A DNA stretch of 64,000 nucleotides from an uncultured Parvibacter sp. (GCA_910587945.1 CAJUNI010000003.1:25856-89855); one strand, 5' to 3'. Shown: positions 15,980 through 25,730, numbered from the stretch's first letter. The notes: generated from the letters alone by a model not told the origin. Program-made: numbers and translations.

Positions 15980-18900
15980 TTACAAGTCGCCGACATCGGG
16001 CTTAATGCTCTTGTGCACCGTTTTCGGTGCAGCTTGCGGCGCTTCAGGCACGCTCTCAATCGGCGCATCCGACGTGGGCGTCAACTGCTTGCCGCCTGTA
16101 CGGGGGACAGGAGAGACGCCCGCAGGTGCGCTCTTGCGCGGAGCCTGGGCCTGGCGCCCTTGCTGCTGCACCTGGGACATGCGCTGAGCACTGGCATTCT
16201 GACCCTGGGTGCGAGCAGGAGCCCCCGCAGACGCCGAGGTCTGACGGGCACGGGCAGCATCAACGTCACGACCAGCAGTCGCGCCCTTCTGAGCCGCCTG
16301 TACACCCTGGGCGCCCTCGGACACGGCACCCACCACGTCGCCCCCGGCCCCGTGGGCTACGGCCTTAGCAGCATGGACACCCGTCTGCACAGCAGCCGTG
16401 CGACGGCGCTGGGACTTGGCCTCAGCATCGGCATCATCTTGCGACACTGACGTGGCGCCGATAGCACGATTCGCCTTGGTCGCCGCAGCCGCGTCGCCCT
16501 TAGAGGCGTTCGCATCCACGCGCACAGCCGCCGTGCCATTACCGCCGCCAGCAGCATCTCCGCCATCGCTCGGGACAGCATCGGGGCTTGCCGGCGCATC
16601 CGCACCGCCTGCGCCCGCATCGGGACCCACCCCTTGCTGATCCGCACCTTCAACGCCTTGGGTCGTGCCCGCGGACAGCTCCTTCGTCTCGCTGCTCTCG
16701 CTGCTATCAGACGAAGAGGCCGCGTCTGCCCCGCCAGCTTTACCACCTGCTGCGACCGCAGCCACACCAGGAGCAGTGCCGCTCGCAGCCTCAGCACCAT
16801 TGTTGCCGCCAAAGCGCTTAGCTGCCATGTAACCGCCAGCTACGTTGCCAGCTGCTGCGCCAAGACCCGCAGCCATAGCGGGATTCATACCGCTGTTTGT
16901 AGGCTCAGCACCGATTACCCGGGACACAATGCCCTCAACCGTCTCGTTCACAGCCTTCGTCATGGCCTTGCGCACACGCAGCGCCATGATGATGAAGATG
17001 ATCAGAACGATGATCATGAACACATATGAACCGAAAAGCACCACCAGATTCTGAGACGTACCGCCACCGGCAAGCATCGCAGGGATCTTCGTGGACACAT
17101 AATCATTCACGAGCAACAACATGTCGCACATGAACGCATAAGCGAAGAACGACACCAAAATCTCAACAGCCATGATTGCTGTGAGCGACACCACCTTCAC
17201 AATAGACGGAATGACGCCAAGAACCCCGAAAGGAAGCGAAAGCAAAAGTGAAATACCGTGCTTAAAGTTGTTGATGAGCATACCGAAAATATATGCGATC
17301 GCGATAATCGAAAAGGCAATCAACATAAGCACGGCATTTGCCCAGAGCACAAACCCATAGAAACCCGTACCCACGGAGTTCACGCTGTAATGGCGCAGAA
17401 CACCGGTATCAATTACCGCCTTATCCGCAGAATGAACCTGCACGCTGTTATTTACAAACTGCGAGTTCAGGTAGTTGTACATACCGATGGTGGATAGACC
17501 CTTACCATTCTGATGGAAATACGTGTACCCCGTTGAAGGACTACCATTAGCTCCCAGATTGCCATCCATGAACCAGTTGAGGTAACCATCCAGTTGCTTC
17601 ACCTTATCATCCTTAGGCTGGAACAAACCACCCTTGTAATTCTCCGCCTTCGTCATACCCTCCAGATACACAACCAAATCCTCACGATTGAAATCACTCG
17701 CAGCCTCAAGATCGTTCTGAGCCCGCATCTTAGCCGTTGACTCAAAATTGGAAGCCAACACCGTATCGTTCCCGATGAAACGCATAAGCATGTTGAGCGA
17801 TGTGTTAAACGATGCCAAGCGCGTGCTCATACTGGTCAAATCGCTGTTATCACCGTTCGTTGCAGGATCACGCTCATCGGTGTCCCACGTGTACCCGTCA
17901 GCCAAGCCCCCTGCAAAACCATGCAGAGTATTGTACAAACCGGCCTTCTGATTGATGGCAAACGCATACTCCCGAATTCGACCAAGGGTCTCACCGCTGG
18001 CATTACCGCCCACACCGTCCCGCTGATCCGGTTCGAGCTTAAACTCCATACCATCGGGCACGGCCAGCTGGTTGTTGATTGCCCAGCTCTCAAAGTCGAC
18101 GAAATTCGATGCGATAACCGTGTCCGCGTTCATGTTCGTACCGTCCATTTCAGCGGCCATCGCATCCAAAGCAGACGTATAGAGCGTGCCGAGCAACGGA
18201 ATACCGAGTGCGATAAAAGCCACTCGGATAACTAACTGCTTCGCTTTGTGGCTCACCGACCCAGCATCAGCCTGCTTACCCCGAGCACGTGCGACCATCC
18301 ACAAACCCCATGTGAACACAAGCCCGATCATGAACAACGGCACAAGTACCTCGAACCCAAGCGACTGCAGGGTCTTGTACATCGAGGAGAACGTGCCCAT
18401 GACAGCCGAATTTTCCCAAATCTGGCCGCCAACCTGATATTCACCGATCGCATTATTGAACAGCGCAAACGGATTGAATGCCTGAATGAGCCCGATAGTC
18501 AGACCCATGGCGTGACTTGTCAGAGACGCGAACATATAGCAAACGAACATGATCGAACCCAGCAGGCTTCGCAGGATGTCATTGAGGAAAGACATGCCGC
18601 TAGCTACCGAGTCAAAGCCCATAAGCCCGAGCAGATAACCGTAACGACTATAGCTCTGAAAAGGGTGGTGGTTCGTCGCATAAGCGTTGTCCATGGCCAT
18701 GAAAGCATCCGAAGAGATACTGGCCGCAGCCTGGCTGAACAAGTTGATGGTGAAACCAAGCATCTCAATATCGGCATTATCGGGATCTACAAACCCGATA
18801 AGACCCGAATCATCACCCGGTTGCCAGAGCATCGAGCTTGAATCTTCCCCCGGATACTTCGTATCCAGCTCGTTTTTCGCCAACGCACTCTGGAACTGAC

Positions 18901-19048
18901 TCGATGCCATCGTGGAAATCGAAGAGAACGACACGTCCTTGACATCATCGGCCCATGCCGTGCTCGGAATCAAACACGCGAGTGCCATGACGCACGCCAT
19001 AACCGCAGCAATCAGCTTGACAAAACCGGTGTTCGCGACCTTTCCCAT
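15980..19048 (-). CDS. VirB6/TrbL-like polytopic channel protein
   Basis: This encodes 1022 residues. The start is ATG 19048 (MGKVANTG) after GGGGAGAG. It has a cleavable signal peptide (1-33, ending AWA). A first membrane block lies at about 160-290, with three helices, followed by a large exported loop (about 300-555). A second membrane block (about 560-740) has five or so helices. A 270-residue Ala/Gly/Ser/Gln-rich cytoplasmic tail follows. VirB6-type proteins form the membrane pore of type IV systems; the long loop and tail are common in Gram-positive versions. It lies next to the VirB4-like genes, as expected. Confidence 0.75.
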   Translation of the reverse strand: MGKVANTGFVKLIAAVMACVMALACLIPSTAWADDVKDVSFSSISTMASSQFQSALAKNELDTKYPGEDSSSMLWQPGDDSGLIGFVDPDNADIEMLGFTINLFSQAAASISSDAFMAMDNAYATNHHPFQSYSRYGYLLGLMGFDSVASGMSFLNDILRSLLGSIMFVCYMFASLTSHAMGLTIGLIQAFNPFALFNNAIGEYQVGGQIWENSAVMGTFSSMYKTLQSLGFEVLVPLFMIGLVFTWGLWMVARARGKQADAGSVSHKAKQLVIRVAFIALGIPLLGTLYTSALDAMAAEMDGTNMNADTVIASNFVDFESWAINNQLAVPDGMEFKLEPDQRDGVGGNASGETLGRIREYAFAINQKAGLYNTLHGFAGGLADGYTWDTDERDPATNGDNSDLTSMSTRLASFNTSLNMLMRFIGNDTVLASNFESTAKMRAQNDLEAASDFNREDLVVYLEGMTKAENYKGGLFQPKDDKVKQLDGYLNWFMDGNLGANGSPSTGYTYFHQNGKGLSTIGMYNYLNSQFVNNSVQVHSADKAVIDTGVLRHYSVNSVGTGFYGFVLWANAVLMLIAFSIIAIAYIFGMLINNFKHGISLLLSLPFGVLGVIPSIVKVVSLTAIMAVEILVSFFAYAFMCDMLLLVNDYVSTKIPAMLAGGGTSQNLVVLFGSYVFMIIVLIIFIIMALRVRKAMTKAVNETVEGIVSRVIGAEPTNSGMNPAMAAGLGAAAGNVAGGYMAAKRFGGNNGAEAASGTAPGVAAVAAGGKAGGADAASSSDSSESSETKELSAGTTQGVEGADQQGVGPDAGAGGADAPASPDAVPSDGGDAAGGGNGTAAVRVDANASKGDAAAATKANRAIGATSVSQDDADAEAKSQRRRTAAVQTGVHAAKAVAHGAGGDVVGAVSEGAQGVQAAQKGATAGRDVDAARARQTSASAGAPARTQGQNASAQRMSQVQQQGRQAQAPRKSAPAGVSPVPRTGGKQLTPTSDAPIESVPEAPQAAPKTVHKSIKPDVGDL

Positions 19049-19154
19049 AATCATCTCTCCCCATAACAGGCGACCGCCCTCACCCATTTCGAAAGCGGTC
19101 GCCTTATGTTTCTCTCAATTCCCGTTTGAACCTAGCGTCAATTATACATGAAAC

Positions 19155-21002
19155 CTAATCAAGCTGCAGCATCTGCTGGAAAACCACGTTGTCAAACCCG
19201 CGGCGCACATAACACACTGCCTCCGACTTGCTCGTAACTAGCTTCTGCAAGTCAACGGGAATCTCAACCCCGAGCACCCGCTGGTAGTCTGCCACCACCG
19301 TCTCGGTCATGTTGCCCAGAACCGAGTAGTCGGCCTTATCCAAGCGATTGAACTTCACATCCGCGATCATCTTGTCGATGTGGTCATAGGCATACACCAC
19401 GCGCCCACCGTGGTCGAACAGGTTGTCCAACTGTGTGGCCACATAGCCCTTCACACCAGCATCGATCTTCTCGGCGCCGTGGATGATGAGCACATCCCCC
19501 ACACCCAAAGACCCCACAGCAAAACCGATGGCATTCACCAGCTGTGCCATAGCGATGCCAGGACCTCGGCGCATCAGCTGAGACAAGTCGTAAATGACCC
19601 GCTGCGAGGTCACCGCACGATCAACCGCGTCCGAGGTGAAGTTGTTAAATAGGTCACCATTAGCCGACAGCAGATTGGAAAATGTCGTGGCCAGCACACT
19701 CATCGCATGCAGCTTCTCATCATCGCGTGCCCGAGAGTTCACCAGCGCCTTGTACTCGGTCTGCAGATAGCTCACGAACATTTGAAGACGCGGCACCTCA
19801 CGGTGCGGCAGGCCCACCACGCGCAGACGATCACGATTGGCCATTGCGTTCTCGTACCACATGCGATTGTCGATGTAGAACTGCGTGGCCACGCTCTCAA
19901 GCGAACCGCGGATGATCGACCGATCAGCATCGGTGGTCTCATAAGCCTGCTCGGCCATGAGCGTCAGCTTGCGCATCTGCATCGGAAACACCGACAGCTC
20001 GTCATCCACCGAACCAAACATCTCGAACATATTCAAGGCGCCATGGTTCAAATCCACGTTTGCTGTGATGGTGCGAAATGCCGGTCCCAAATCCAACAGA
20101 TTGGCCCCATTGAGCACCACATGCACGACCTTGTGTCCGTTCATGAGCGCTGCCTGTGACAGCTTGGATGCCCACATGTCGCTCACATGCGCACGGTTGC
20201 GCTGTGAATTGATCTGCTCGGATGCAATGACCGTATGGTGGCGGTACATATCGGTGTCCATGACGATGCCCGATGAGTTCACATCCCCCACCATGTAACC
20301 CACGTACTCCCCACCGGGATCCTCCAAGCCATGGGTTACCAGCGAGTACGAACCCGCGTACTCAGTGGACGTAAAATGGAACCCCTTGCCGCGCTTGGCA
20401 GCATTGCCCAGAAGCAACGAGGACAGCTCGCGACGCTGGTCGCCCTGATAGGGCTTCGCATCCAGCGTGGCAAAACGCTCGGTATAGAGACGCTCGATCT
20501 TACCGATAGCATCGTCCAGAGCCTCCACCGTCGGCGCCTTGACAAGCAGCCGATTGTGCACTGACAGATAGCTCGCGCCCTCATTGAGCTCGGCTGTGAT
20601 GATGTCAATGTCCGTGGACGTTTTAGACGCCTTTGCCTTGGACGAGCGATTACCGCCGGCATTCTGCTCATTGGAGTTGATGTTGGACACCTGCTCCGAG
20701 CGCGACTGCATGTCGCTCACCCATTTCTCCCCCATACGGCGCACCTGTTCTAGGTTCACCGTGGACACCCCATCAGACAGCCCAGATGGGATACGATTGA
20801 TACCCCAGAACGGGCCGAAATTGTCACTTGCCACCGCATGGTGCGTGAATGTCAGAATAGAGGCAACATAGTCGTCCACCTCGAAGTAATCGCTGTGGAA
20901 TACATAAGCAAACCGCGGCTTGAGACGGCTTAGGGCCTCAGACGAGCGAAAAGTCACGTCCGCTTCCTTCTGCTTCTTAGCTTTCTTCCCAAACAGAGCC
21001 AT
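19155..21002 (-). CDS. VirB4-like protein, C-terminal part, without Walker A (pseudo-ATPase)
   Basis: This encodes 615 residues. The start is ATG 21002, overlapping the stop of the upstream gene by one base (TAATG). The overall layout follows VirB4/TraC: an N-terminal domain with HHAVASDNFGPFWG, then the motor core starting at RHHTVIASEQIN (about 254-265). There VirB4 proteins have HTLIxGxTGSGKS; here no glycine-rich loop, Lys or Ser is present. The Walker B position reads VLIIHGAEKID (about 503-514) instead of the usual acidic pair. ATP hydrolysis is therefore unlikely. It may be a structural subunit of the VirB4 hexamer or may rely on another motor. The upstream gene supplies the missing N-terminal domain. 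Confidence 0.7.
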   Translation of the reverse strand: MALFGKKAKKQKEADVTFRSSEALSRLKPRFAYVFHSDYFEVDDYVASILTFTHHAVASDNFGPFWGINRIPSGLSDGVSTVNLEQVRRMGEKWVSDMQSRSEQVSNINSNEQNAGGNRSSKAKASKTSTDIDIITAELNEGASYLSVHNRLLVKAPTVEALDDAIGKIERLYTERFATLDAKPYQGDQRRELSSLLLGNAAKRGKGFHFTSTEYAGSYSLVTHGLEDPGGEYVGYMVGDVNSSGIVMDTDMYRHHTVIASEQINSQRNRAHVSDMWASKLSQAALMNGHKVVHVVLNGANLLDLGPAFRTITANVDLNHGALNMFEMFGSVDDELSVFPMQMRKLTLMAEQAYETTDADRSIIRGSLESVATQFYIDNRMWYENAMANRDRLRVVGLPHREVPRLQMFVSYLQTEYKALVNSRARDDEKLHAMSVLATTFSNLLSANGDLFNNFTSDAVDRAVTSQRVIYDLSQLMRRGPGIAMAQLVNAIGFAVGSLGVGDVLIIHGAEKIDAGVKGYVATQLDNLFDHGGRVVYAYDHIDKMIADVKFNRLDKADYSVLGNMTETVVADYQRVLGVEIPVDLQKLVTSKSEAVCYVRRGFDNVVFQQMLQLD

Positions 21003-21880
21003 TAGACCGTCTCCTTACCCTTGAACAGCGACGAAAGCGCCGTATCAATATCACTTCCGAACAGAGCCGCAGCCCGTTTGAACACCAGCGTAGAGTTCTC
21101 GCACTCGGATACAAACATGTTCTTGGCCCGGTCAAGCGCCTCCCGATTATCTGCCTTAATGATCATGTACTGATGGATGGACCTGAAGTTCTTGCCCACA
21201 CCCTCTGCGAGCGTATGGCGCTCGGCCCGAGCAAGCGCCAGCAGCTCAGGGTCCCCACCCTGAAGCCGTGCAATGCGCCGATCCATAGCCGCCACCTGCT
21301 TCTCTACATGCTGGGGCTCCTTTACAGTCAGAAAGATGAGCTCATAGTCGGTGTGCATCTTCCGGAAGAACGTATCGCAACGGTCGATGATCGCATCGCG
21401 GTCCTCATCGAACAGAAGCACCGAGCCCGAACCCACGACCGAATAGGCATAGCCCCACGTGCCATCGGTGAACTCGATAAGCCCGCGGTCATAATCAATG
21501 TTCGCAATACGGCACACCCCGCGAAACTCGTTGGCCATATCCGTCACACGGCACTTGACACGCCGCTTGCCGCCCGTCATGTACTCGATGGCCACCGGCA
21601 CCCAGGAGGCCTTGATGCCGCCCAGACCATCGGAGCGCACAAGCAACCAGGTGGCCAGCGCCCACAAAAGCACGAACGGGATGATGAGCAAAGGCCCACC
21701 TGCTGCCACAAATGACTGGGTAACGATCCAAGCGCAAACAAAGCCGCTCCCCAAAGCGGCAAGAATCGTCTTCATTGGCAGCGGCCTGAGTCCCACTCCC
21801 GAGCTGCCTTGCAGTGCCAACTCCACATCAAGGAACGAACTGTCCAATGATGTCGGAATCTTATAGGATTTCTTCGCCAT
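21002..21880 (-). CDS. PrgI/VirB4 N-terminal-like membrane protein (split VirB4)
   Basis: This encodes 292 residues. The start is ATG 21880 (MAKKSYKIP) after AAAGGGAATTGTCACT. Two membrane helices (about 36-80) resemble the PrgI/TcpE or VirB3 module. They are followed by a VirB4-type N-terminal alpha/beta domain (about 100-275). In many systems VirB3 and VirB4 are fused; here the membrane module and VirB4 N-terminus are one gene and the motor-like core is the next, coupled by TAATG. The pair probably acts as one protein. Confidence 0.65.
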   Translation of the reverse strand: MAKKSYKIPTSLDSSFLDVELALQGSSGVGLRPLPMKTILAALGSGFVCAWIVTQSFVAAGGPLLIIPFVLLWALATWLLVRSDGLGGIKASWVPVAIEYMTGGKRRVKCRVTDMANEFRGVCRIANIDYDRGLIEFTDGTWGYAYSVVGSGSVLLFDEDRDAIIDRCDTFFRKMHTDYELIFLTVKEPQHVEKQVAAMDRRIARLQGGDPELLALARAERHTLAEGVGKNFRSIHQYMIIKADNREALDRAKNMFVSECENSTLVFKRAAALFGSDIDTALSSLFKGKETV

Positions 21881-21912
21881 AGTGACAATTCCCTTTCGTA
21901 CATCTCCAACTC

Positions 21913-21990
21913 TCACCCAGTCATGCTACCATGTTCACATGCAAGGCGCACATGCGGATTTCCCGACCGCCAGGCACGCAGGTTCGACAT
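21913..21990 (-). CDS. Possible 25-residue leader peptide
   Basis: ATG 21990 follows AAGGGGAGAGAGA and opens a 25-codon frame ending 32 bases before the split VirB4 genes. The ribosome site is good but the sequence is too short to judge coding. It may be an upstream leader ORF. The surrounding 290-base gap (21881-22173) otherwise holds purine-rich minus-strand sequence and no clear terminator. Confidence 0.25.
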   Translation of the reverse strand: MSNLRAWRSGNPHVRLACEHGSMTG

Positions 21991-22173
21991 TCTCTCTCCC
22001 CTTGAACCTCGAACTGCACAAACCACTGCCTCGCCTGCAATCCTCTCTCCAAGAGGGCCGCTCCACAGGTTCGCACATACGTCCTCTCCCCTGGGACATG
22101 AACCTCCGGAGCAGCCCTCAATTTTTTTATCCCCTGACCGAATCGCGTCTGCTTCGAACCCCTCTTCTGGCCC

Positions 22174-24375
22174 TTAGTCGAAGCTCATGTCGATGACCCA
22201 GTTGTCGCCCCACTTCGGATCCTCGTCCTTGGTCTTCCAGACCAGCTTAAGATTGGCCCCGAACTCCGTGCCCTTGCGGCTCTTGAGTCCCTCCACACGG
22301 ATGGTGCAGCCGCTTTCGAGCTGGGTGCGCTCCTCGTCGGTAAACACATGGCCTGCACAGGACTTCGGGCACTTCGGCGTGGACTCGTCGCTCTTCGGGA
22401 AATCCCCCGTGACACCGAAATAGGTGCGACCGTTATACTCAAGATCATCTTCGAGCCAGCACTCCCAATCATAGGGCTTGCCCGTCTTGCTGGACACTGC
22501 AGAGATCACCACATGCTCACCGCGGAACAGACGGTCCACCTCGTCATCGGTGAAACGATGCCCGCGGTGGTTGCGATTGAAGCGCTTCGCCTCACCGTTC
22601 CACGTGCCCTCGGCATACTCCTTGTCGGCAAAATCAGCCATTTTGAAACCGCCTTTCTTCGCGTTTCCCTTCATCGTCTCTATATCCTCGCGCACCAGCT
22701 TGGCCACTTCGGCCAGAAGCGCATCAGGATCAGCCTTACCCGCAGCCACATCATCCATCTGCTTGAACACACGCTCAGACAGATGGATATCCCCGATGTT
22801 AGTTCCCGGCAGCAGGGCATAACTCATCTCCCCCACCTCGGTCAGCTTCAGCTTGCCTTTAGTGTCGGAGATAAGCGGATACTTGGTGCCGCAGGCGTCC
22901 GCCAGAACGGACACGCGCGTGGCGCCCGTACCCACGTTGTAACGCTCAAGCTGCTTGCACAGCCACTTTTGCGTTGGATACGGCGGCCGCGGCGGCACAC
23001 CCTCATGGATAAACGGCTCAGCCTTTGCGCCCAAACCCTTCTTCGACACCTGAGTGTCGCTATCATCGTCAGCATCGGCATCGAAAATGCCCTTCCAACC
23101 CATGGACTTTGGAATGTTCACGGTGCCCACATAAGTCGGATAATCGGCCACGTGGCCCTTCTGCTGCTCATAGACGTAATCCTCAGCGAGCATCGTGAGG
23201 TAGTTCTTAGCGATGATCTGATACAGAGCACCAGCACCTGCGCCGAATTTTGCATCCAAGTCACGCAGCGAAGCAGGGACGTTAGGCCCTGGGCGATTCG
23301 CCCCGTGAGCCATGCCGTCCTTCACATGGGTCTTGCGAGGTGTGCGATGTGTAAGCATCGACACATCGGCGCCTACGACCTTGGCAATGGCATTGATTTT
23401 CGGCAGAAGCTCATTGAACTGCTCCGCAGTGACACAATGATCTTCTGTGCGCGGGTAACTCAGCACCTGAGACTCGTACATGCGTTGATAAAGCTTGAGA
23501 ACAGCGTCGGGCTTCATCCCCTTGGCCGACATGAGCGCCGACACACCAGCCAAATCGAGCAGCTTCGGCGGCGCTGTAGTTTTCTCCTTCGTAGAGTCAT
23601 GCACCACAGCACTCGCGTGCAGCCCACCGGGCACCTCGGCCTTGGTCGCATAGCGCTCCGTGTCTGGATCGCTGTACACAACCCCATTCTCATCCTTGAA
23701 ACGATTCTCGTAGAACGGGACGGCCTTGTAGTTGTTGTATGCCTTGAGCGCATCCCCGATGAGCAGCACCATAGCCGACTTCAGGCGCCCCTGGCGCACG
23801 ACCACGCGCCCCGGAGACACCTTCGTAGCAATGCGCGTGAACTGCATTGACAGGAAGTCCCAGCGATTACGAAACCACGCCTTTTTATAGTCAGGGTCAT
23901 CGACCATACCAGGCAGCACCACCTGGTTATCCCAGGCTTTTTGGATCTCTTTGACCGACTCATCGGCAAAGAACAAACGACCCCACGTCTTGGGTCGCAG
24001 GTTGGCCGCATCAAGCGCCTCCCAGGCCAGAAGCTCGCCCTCACCAGACGGGTCATCATCCGTTGCGATCAAAATCTTATCGCACTTGGACAGCGTGGAC
24101 TTCATATCGTTGAACACACTCGTAGTGTCCTTACGACGCTGCTGCTTCCACTTCATATGAGACGGATCCCACGGCAGGTTCGCCAGCTCCCAGGACTTGT
24201 ACTGCTCGACCAGTGCTGCCGGCACCTGCTTCTCGGGCGGCGCCAGCTCGAACAGATGACCGCGCAGAGCACAGATGACATACTGCTCGCCTTTGTATGT
24301 GCCAGACATACCGCCCAGCGCCTTAGCGAAATTACGCGCAGCACTTGGCTTCTCGCAAAGAACTCCTGTGGTCAT
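22174..24375 (-). CDS. topB: Type IA DNA topoisomerase (TopB/TraE-like)
   Basis: This encodes 733 residues. The start is ATG 24375 after AGGAGGCATATCT. The Toprim domain has Glu8 (CEKPSAARNFAKAL) and the acidic cluster ATDDDPSGEGE (105-114). The catalytic Tyr307 is in VLSYPRTEDHC, the hallmark of the topoisomerase III/TopB type. The C-terminus has two repeats starting GHRFTDDEVDRL and GHVFTDEERTQL, as in DUF3945/topoisomerase C-terminal modules common in mobile elements. It relaxes or decatenates single-stranded-region DNA during replication and transfer. Only one related 73-residue gene precedes it closely. Confidence 0.9.
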   Translation of the reverse strand: MTTGVLCEKPSAARNFAKALGGMSGTYKGEQYVICALRGHLFELAPPEKQVPAALVEQYKSWELANLPWDPSHMKWKQQRRKDTTSVFNDMKSTLSKCDKILIATDDDPSGEGELLAWEALDAANLRPKTWGRLFFADESVKEIQKAWDNQVVLPGMVDDPDYKKAWFRNRWDFLSMQFTRIATKVSPGRVVVRQGRLKSAMVLLIGDALKAYNNYKAVPFYENRFKDENGVVYSDPDTERYATKAEVPGGLHASAVVHDSTKEKTTAPPKLLDLAGVSALMSAKGMKPDAVLKLYQRMYESQVLSYPRTEDHCVTAEQFNELLPKINAIAKVVGADVSMLTHRTPRKTHVKDGMAHGANRPGPNVPASLRDLDAKFGAGAGALYQIIAKNYLTMLAEDYVYEQQKGHVADYPTYVGTVNIPKSMGWKGIFDADADDDSDTQVSKKGLGAKAEPFIHEGVPPRPPYPTQKWLCKQLERYNVGTGATRVSVLADACGTKYPLISDTKGKLKLTEVGEMSYALLPGTNIGDIHLSERVFKQMDDVAAGKADPDALLAEVAKLVREDIETMKGNAKKGGFKMADFADKEYAEGTWNGEAKRFNRNHRGHRFTDDEVDRLFRGEHVVISAVSSKTGKPYDWECWLEDDLEYNGRTYFGVTGDFPKSDESTPKCPKSCAGHVFTDEERTQLESGCTIRVEGLKSRKGTEFGANLKLVWKTKDEDPKWGDNWVIDMSFD

Positions 24376-24388
24376 AGATATGCCTCCT

Positions 24389-24610
24389 CTACTCTTCGAC
24401 CATATGCATACGGGCCAGCGCGATAATGTCCCCGCTCAGCTGCAGCTCCTGCTTGGCGCGATTCCAGTCATCGGACATATGCGCATTGAAGTCCCACTGC
24501 ATACGCATCTCCTGAAGCTCAACCATGTCTGCTGCCGTGATGGCGCCCACAAATGGCTCCTTATTCACGACGCACTGGCGCAGCTCATCCCATAGCGTAA
24601 GTTCAGACAT
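24389..24610 (-). CDS. Small hypothetical protein upstream of topB
   Basis: This encodes 73 residues. The start is ATG 24610 (MSELTLWDEL) after AAAGGGGACACTTTT. It is an acidic, helical, soluble protein. It ends 13 bases before topB and is clearly co-transcribed with it. A TATAAT (minus strand, 24680-24685) lies about 70 bases upstream and probably drives both genes. Function unknown. Confidence 0.7.
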   Translation of the reverse strand: MSELTLWDELRQCVVNKEPFVGAITAADMVELQEMRMQWDFNAHMSDDWNRAKQELQLSGDIIALARMHMVEE

Positions 24611-24679
24611 AAAAGTGTCCCCTTTCAAATCGCTCTCTCGTGGAATGGGGATTCCCGTACCCCATTTCCCTGTTCAAAC

Positions 24680-24685
24680 ATTATA
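24680..24685 (-). promoter_or_regulatory. -10 box for the topB unit
   Basis: The minus strand reads TATAAT 70 bases upstream of ATG 24610, with a weak -35. It lies in the 218-base divergent gap to the plus-strand gene at 24829, which also has a GC-rich hairpin near 24767. Confidence 0.45.
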
Positions 24686-24828
24686 AGGCATGGCGTTTCG
24701 TTTTGGAAACATTTCTCAAAAGAAACTGACCAGAGTTCAGGCACGTTCCGACCACCTGGAAAAACGGGCGCTCGCGCCCGCGGTATCGTCCGTGCAGTAC
24801 ACAACTGAAACCGAAGGAAGTGATACCC

Positions 24829-25062
24829 ATGCTGCTCGAATTCATCTACGGAAAGAACAACCCTTGCAACCAACTTACTGACGACCAGGCGTTTCCAATC
24901 TTCTTCGCCATTGCGACTGTCGTCATCCTCGTGGCCCTTGGCATCATCGTCTGCGGATTTACAGGCTGGGTTGGCACCATCCCGTGCACCATCGTGCTCA
25001 TCGTTGACATCGTGGTCTTCTTCGTAACCCACGCGCTGCTCATCTGGCCACGAACCGAGTAG
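24829..25062 (+). CDS. Small two-helix membrane protein
   Basis: This encodes 77 residues. The start is ATG 24829, nine bases after GAAGGAAG. Two hydrophobic helices (about 22-43 and 49-69) are separated by a tight turn. It is a lone plus-strand gene between minus-strand transfer genes, divergent from topB. There is no recognised motif; an entry-exclusion or envelope role is possible but unsupported. Confidence 0.65.
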   Translation: MLLEFIYGKNNPCNQLTDDQAFPIFFAIATVVILVALGIIVCGFTGWVGTIPCTIVLIVDIVVFFVTHALLIWPRTE

Positions 25063-25063
25063 A

Positions 25064-25487
25064 CTACATAGATTCCAGCTTAATAGCACCCCCGATCATT
25101 GCCATGGCGCGTGCCATGGCATTTTTTTGCTGCTCAGTGGTGAGCTCCAACAGACGATAGTCCAGAACCACCACGTCCCCAGAATCGGCCACCAGCTGAG
25201 CGTAAAGACTCTGGTGGTTCCACGGTGACACCCACACCGACGGAAGCATGTCAGAGCGCACCATATCATCCGTGTAGATGCTCACATACGTGCCGCCCTC
25301 CACAGGTACACTTTCAACGACGAACGACAAGCCCCATTGGAAAGCACTACAGCGCAGGCACACACAGGTCTGTCGATCCTCCTCCGTGCACCCAAGACTG
25401 GCCGGCACGTCATCACAGTGGATTTTGATGTCCACTCCGCGACCGAGCACGTCGATGGCCATTCGTGCGATATGGGCCGCAGTCGCA
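25064..25487 (-). pseudogene. 5'-truncated hypothetical gene, cut by an IS605-type fragment
   Basis: The reading frame is coding-like from about VATAAHIARMAIDVLG to its stop at 25064. Its upstream continuation is only the antisense of a TnpB fragment. No ribosome site precedes the first internal ATG (25462), so the native start has been lost. The remainder (about 140 residues) has a CxxC pair (CVCLRC) and beta-rich sequence. The junction with the TnpB sequence is at about 25488. Probably not expressed as a functional protein. Confidence 0.55.
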
Positions 25488-25730
25488 ACCTGACACTCGC
25501 AGATAGACGCATTGTCTGTCCTCGTTGCGGGTACACGGCTGATCGCGACGTTCACGCAGCACGTAACATGCTCGTGTTCGCACAGGATGCGAACAACATC
25601 AAAGTAGGGCAGGAACTGTCCGAATTCACGCTTATGGAGAGCGCTTTCCCTGCTCGTGATCGCAAGATCATGGGTAAATGGCGCTCGATGAAGCAAGAAG
25701 CCACGTTGCTTTAGCTGCGTGGTAGTTCAC
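25485..25730 (+). mobile_element. IS605-family remnant: 3' end of tnpB with right end
   Basis: On the plus strand the frame reads NLTLADRRIVCPRCGYTADRD and then VHAARNML, the zinc-ribbon and DRDxNAARN end of TnpB (the RNA-guided nuclease of IS200/IS605 elements), with stop TAG at 25712-25714. The right-end hairpin is at 25701-25722, and the element ends at GGTAGTTCAC. The start of tnpB, tnpA and the left end are missing. The last 145 bases are about 94% identical to the remnant at 39259-39403. The final TTCAC supplies the stop codon of the convergent gene at 25727. Confidence 0.85.

Noticed and set aside
24625..25089. Minus-strand ORF of 154 residues
   Set aside because: It lies opposite the plus-strand membrane protein gene, which has a good ribosome site and typical helices; the minus frame is low-complexity Asp/Glu/His.
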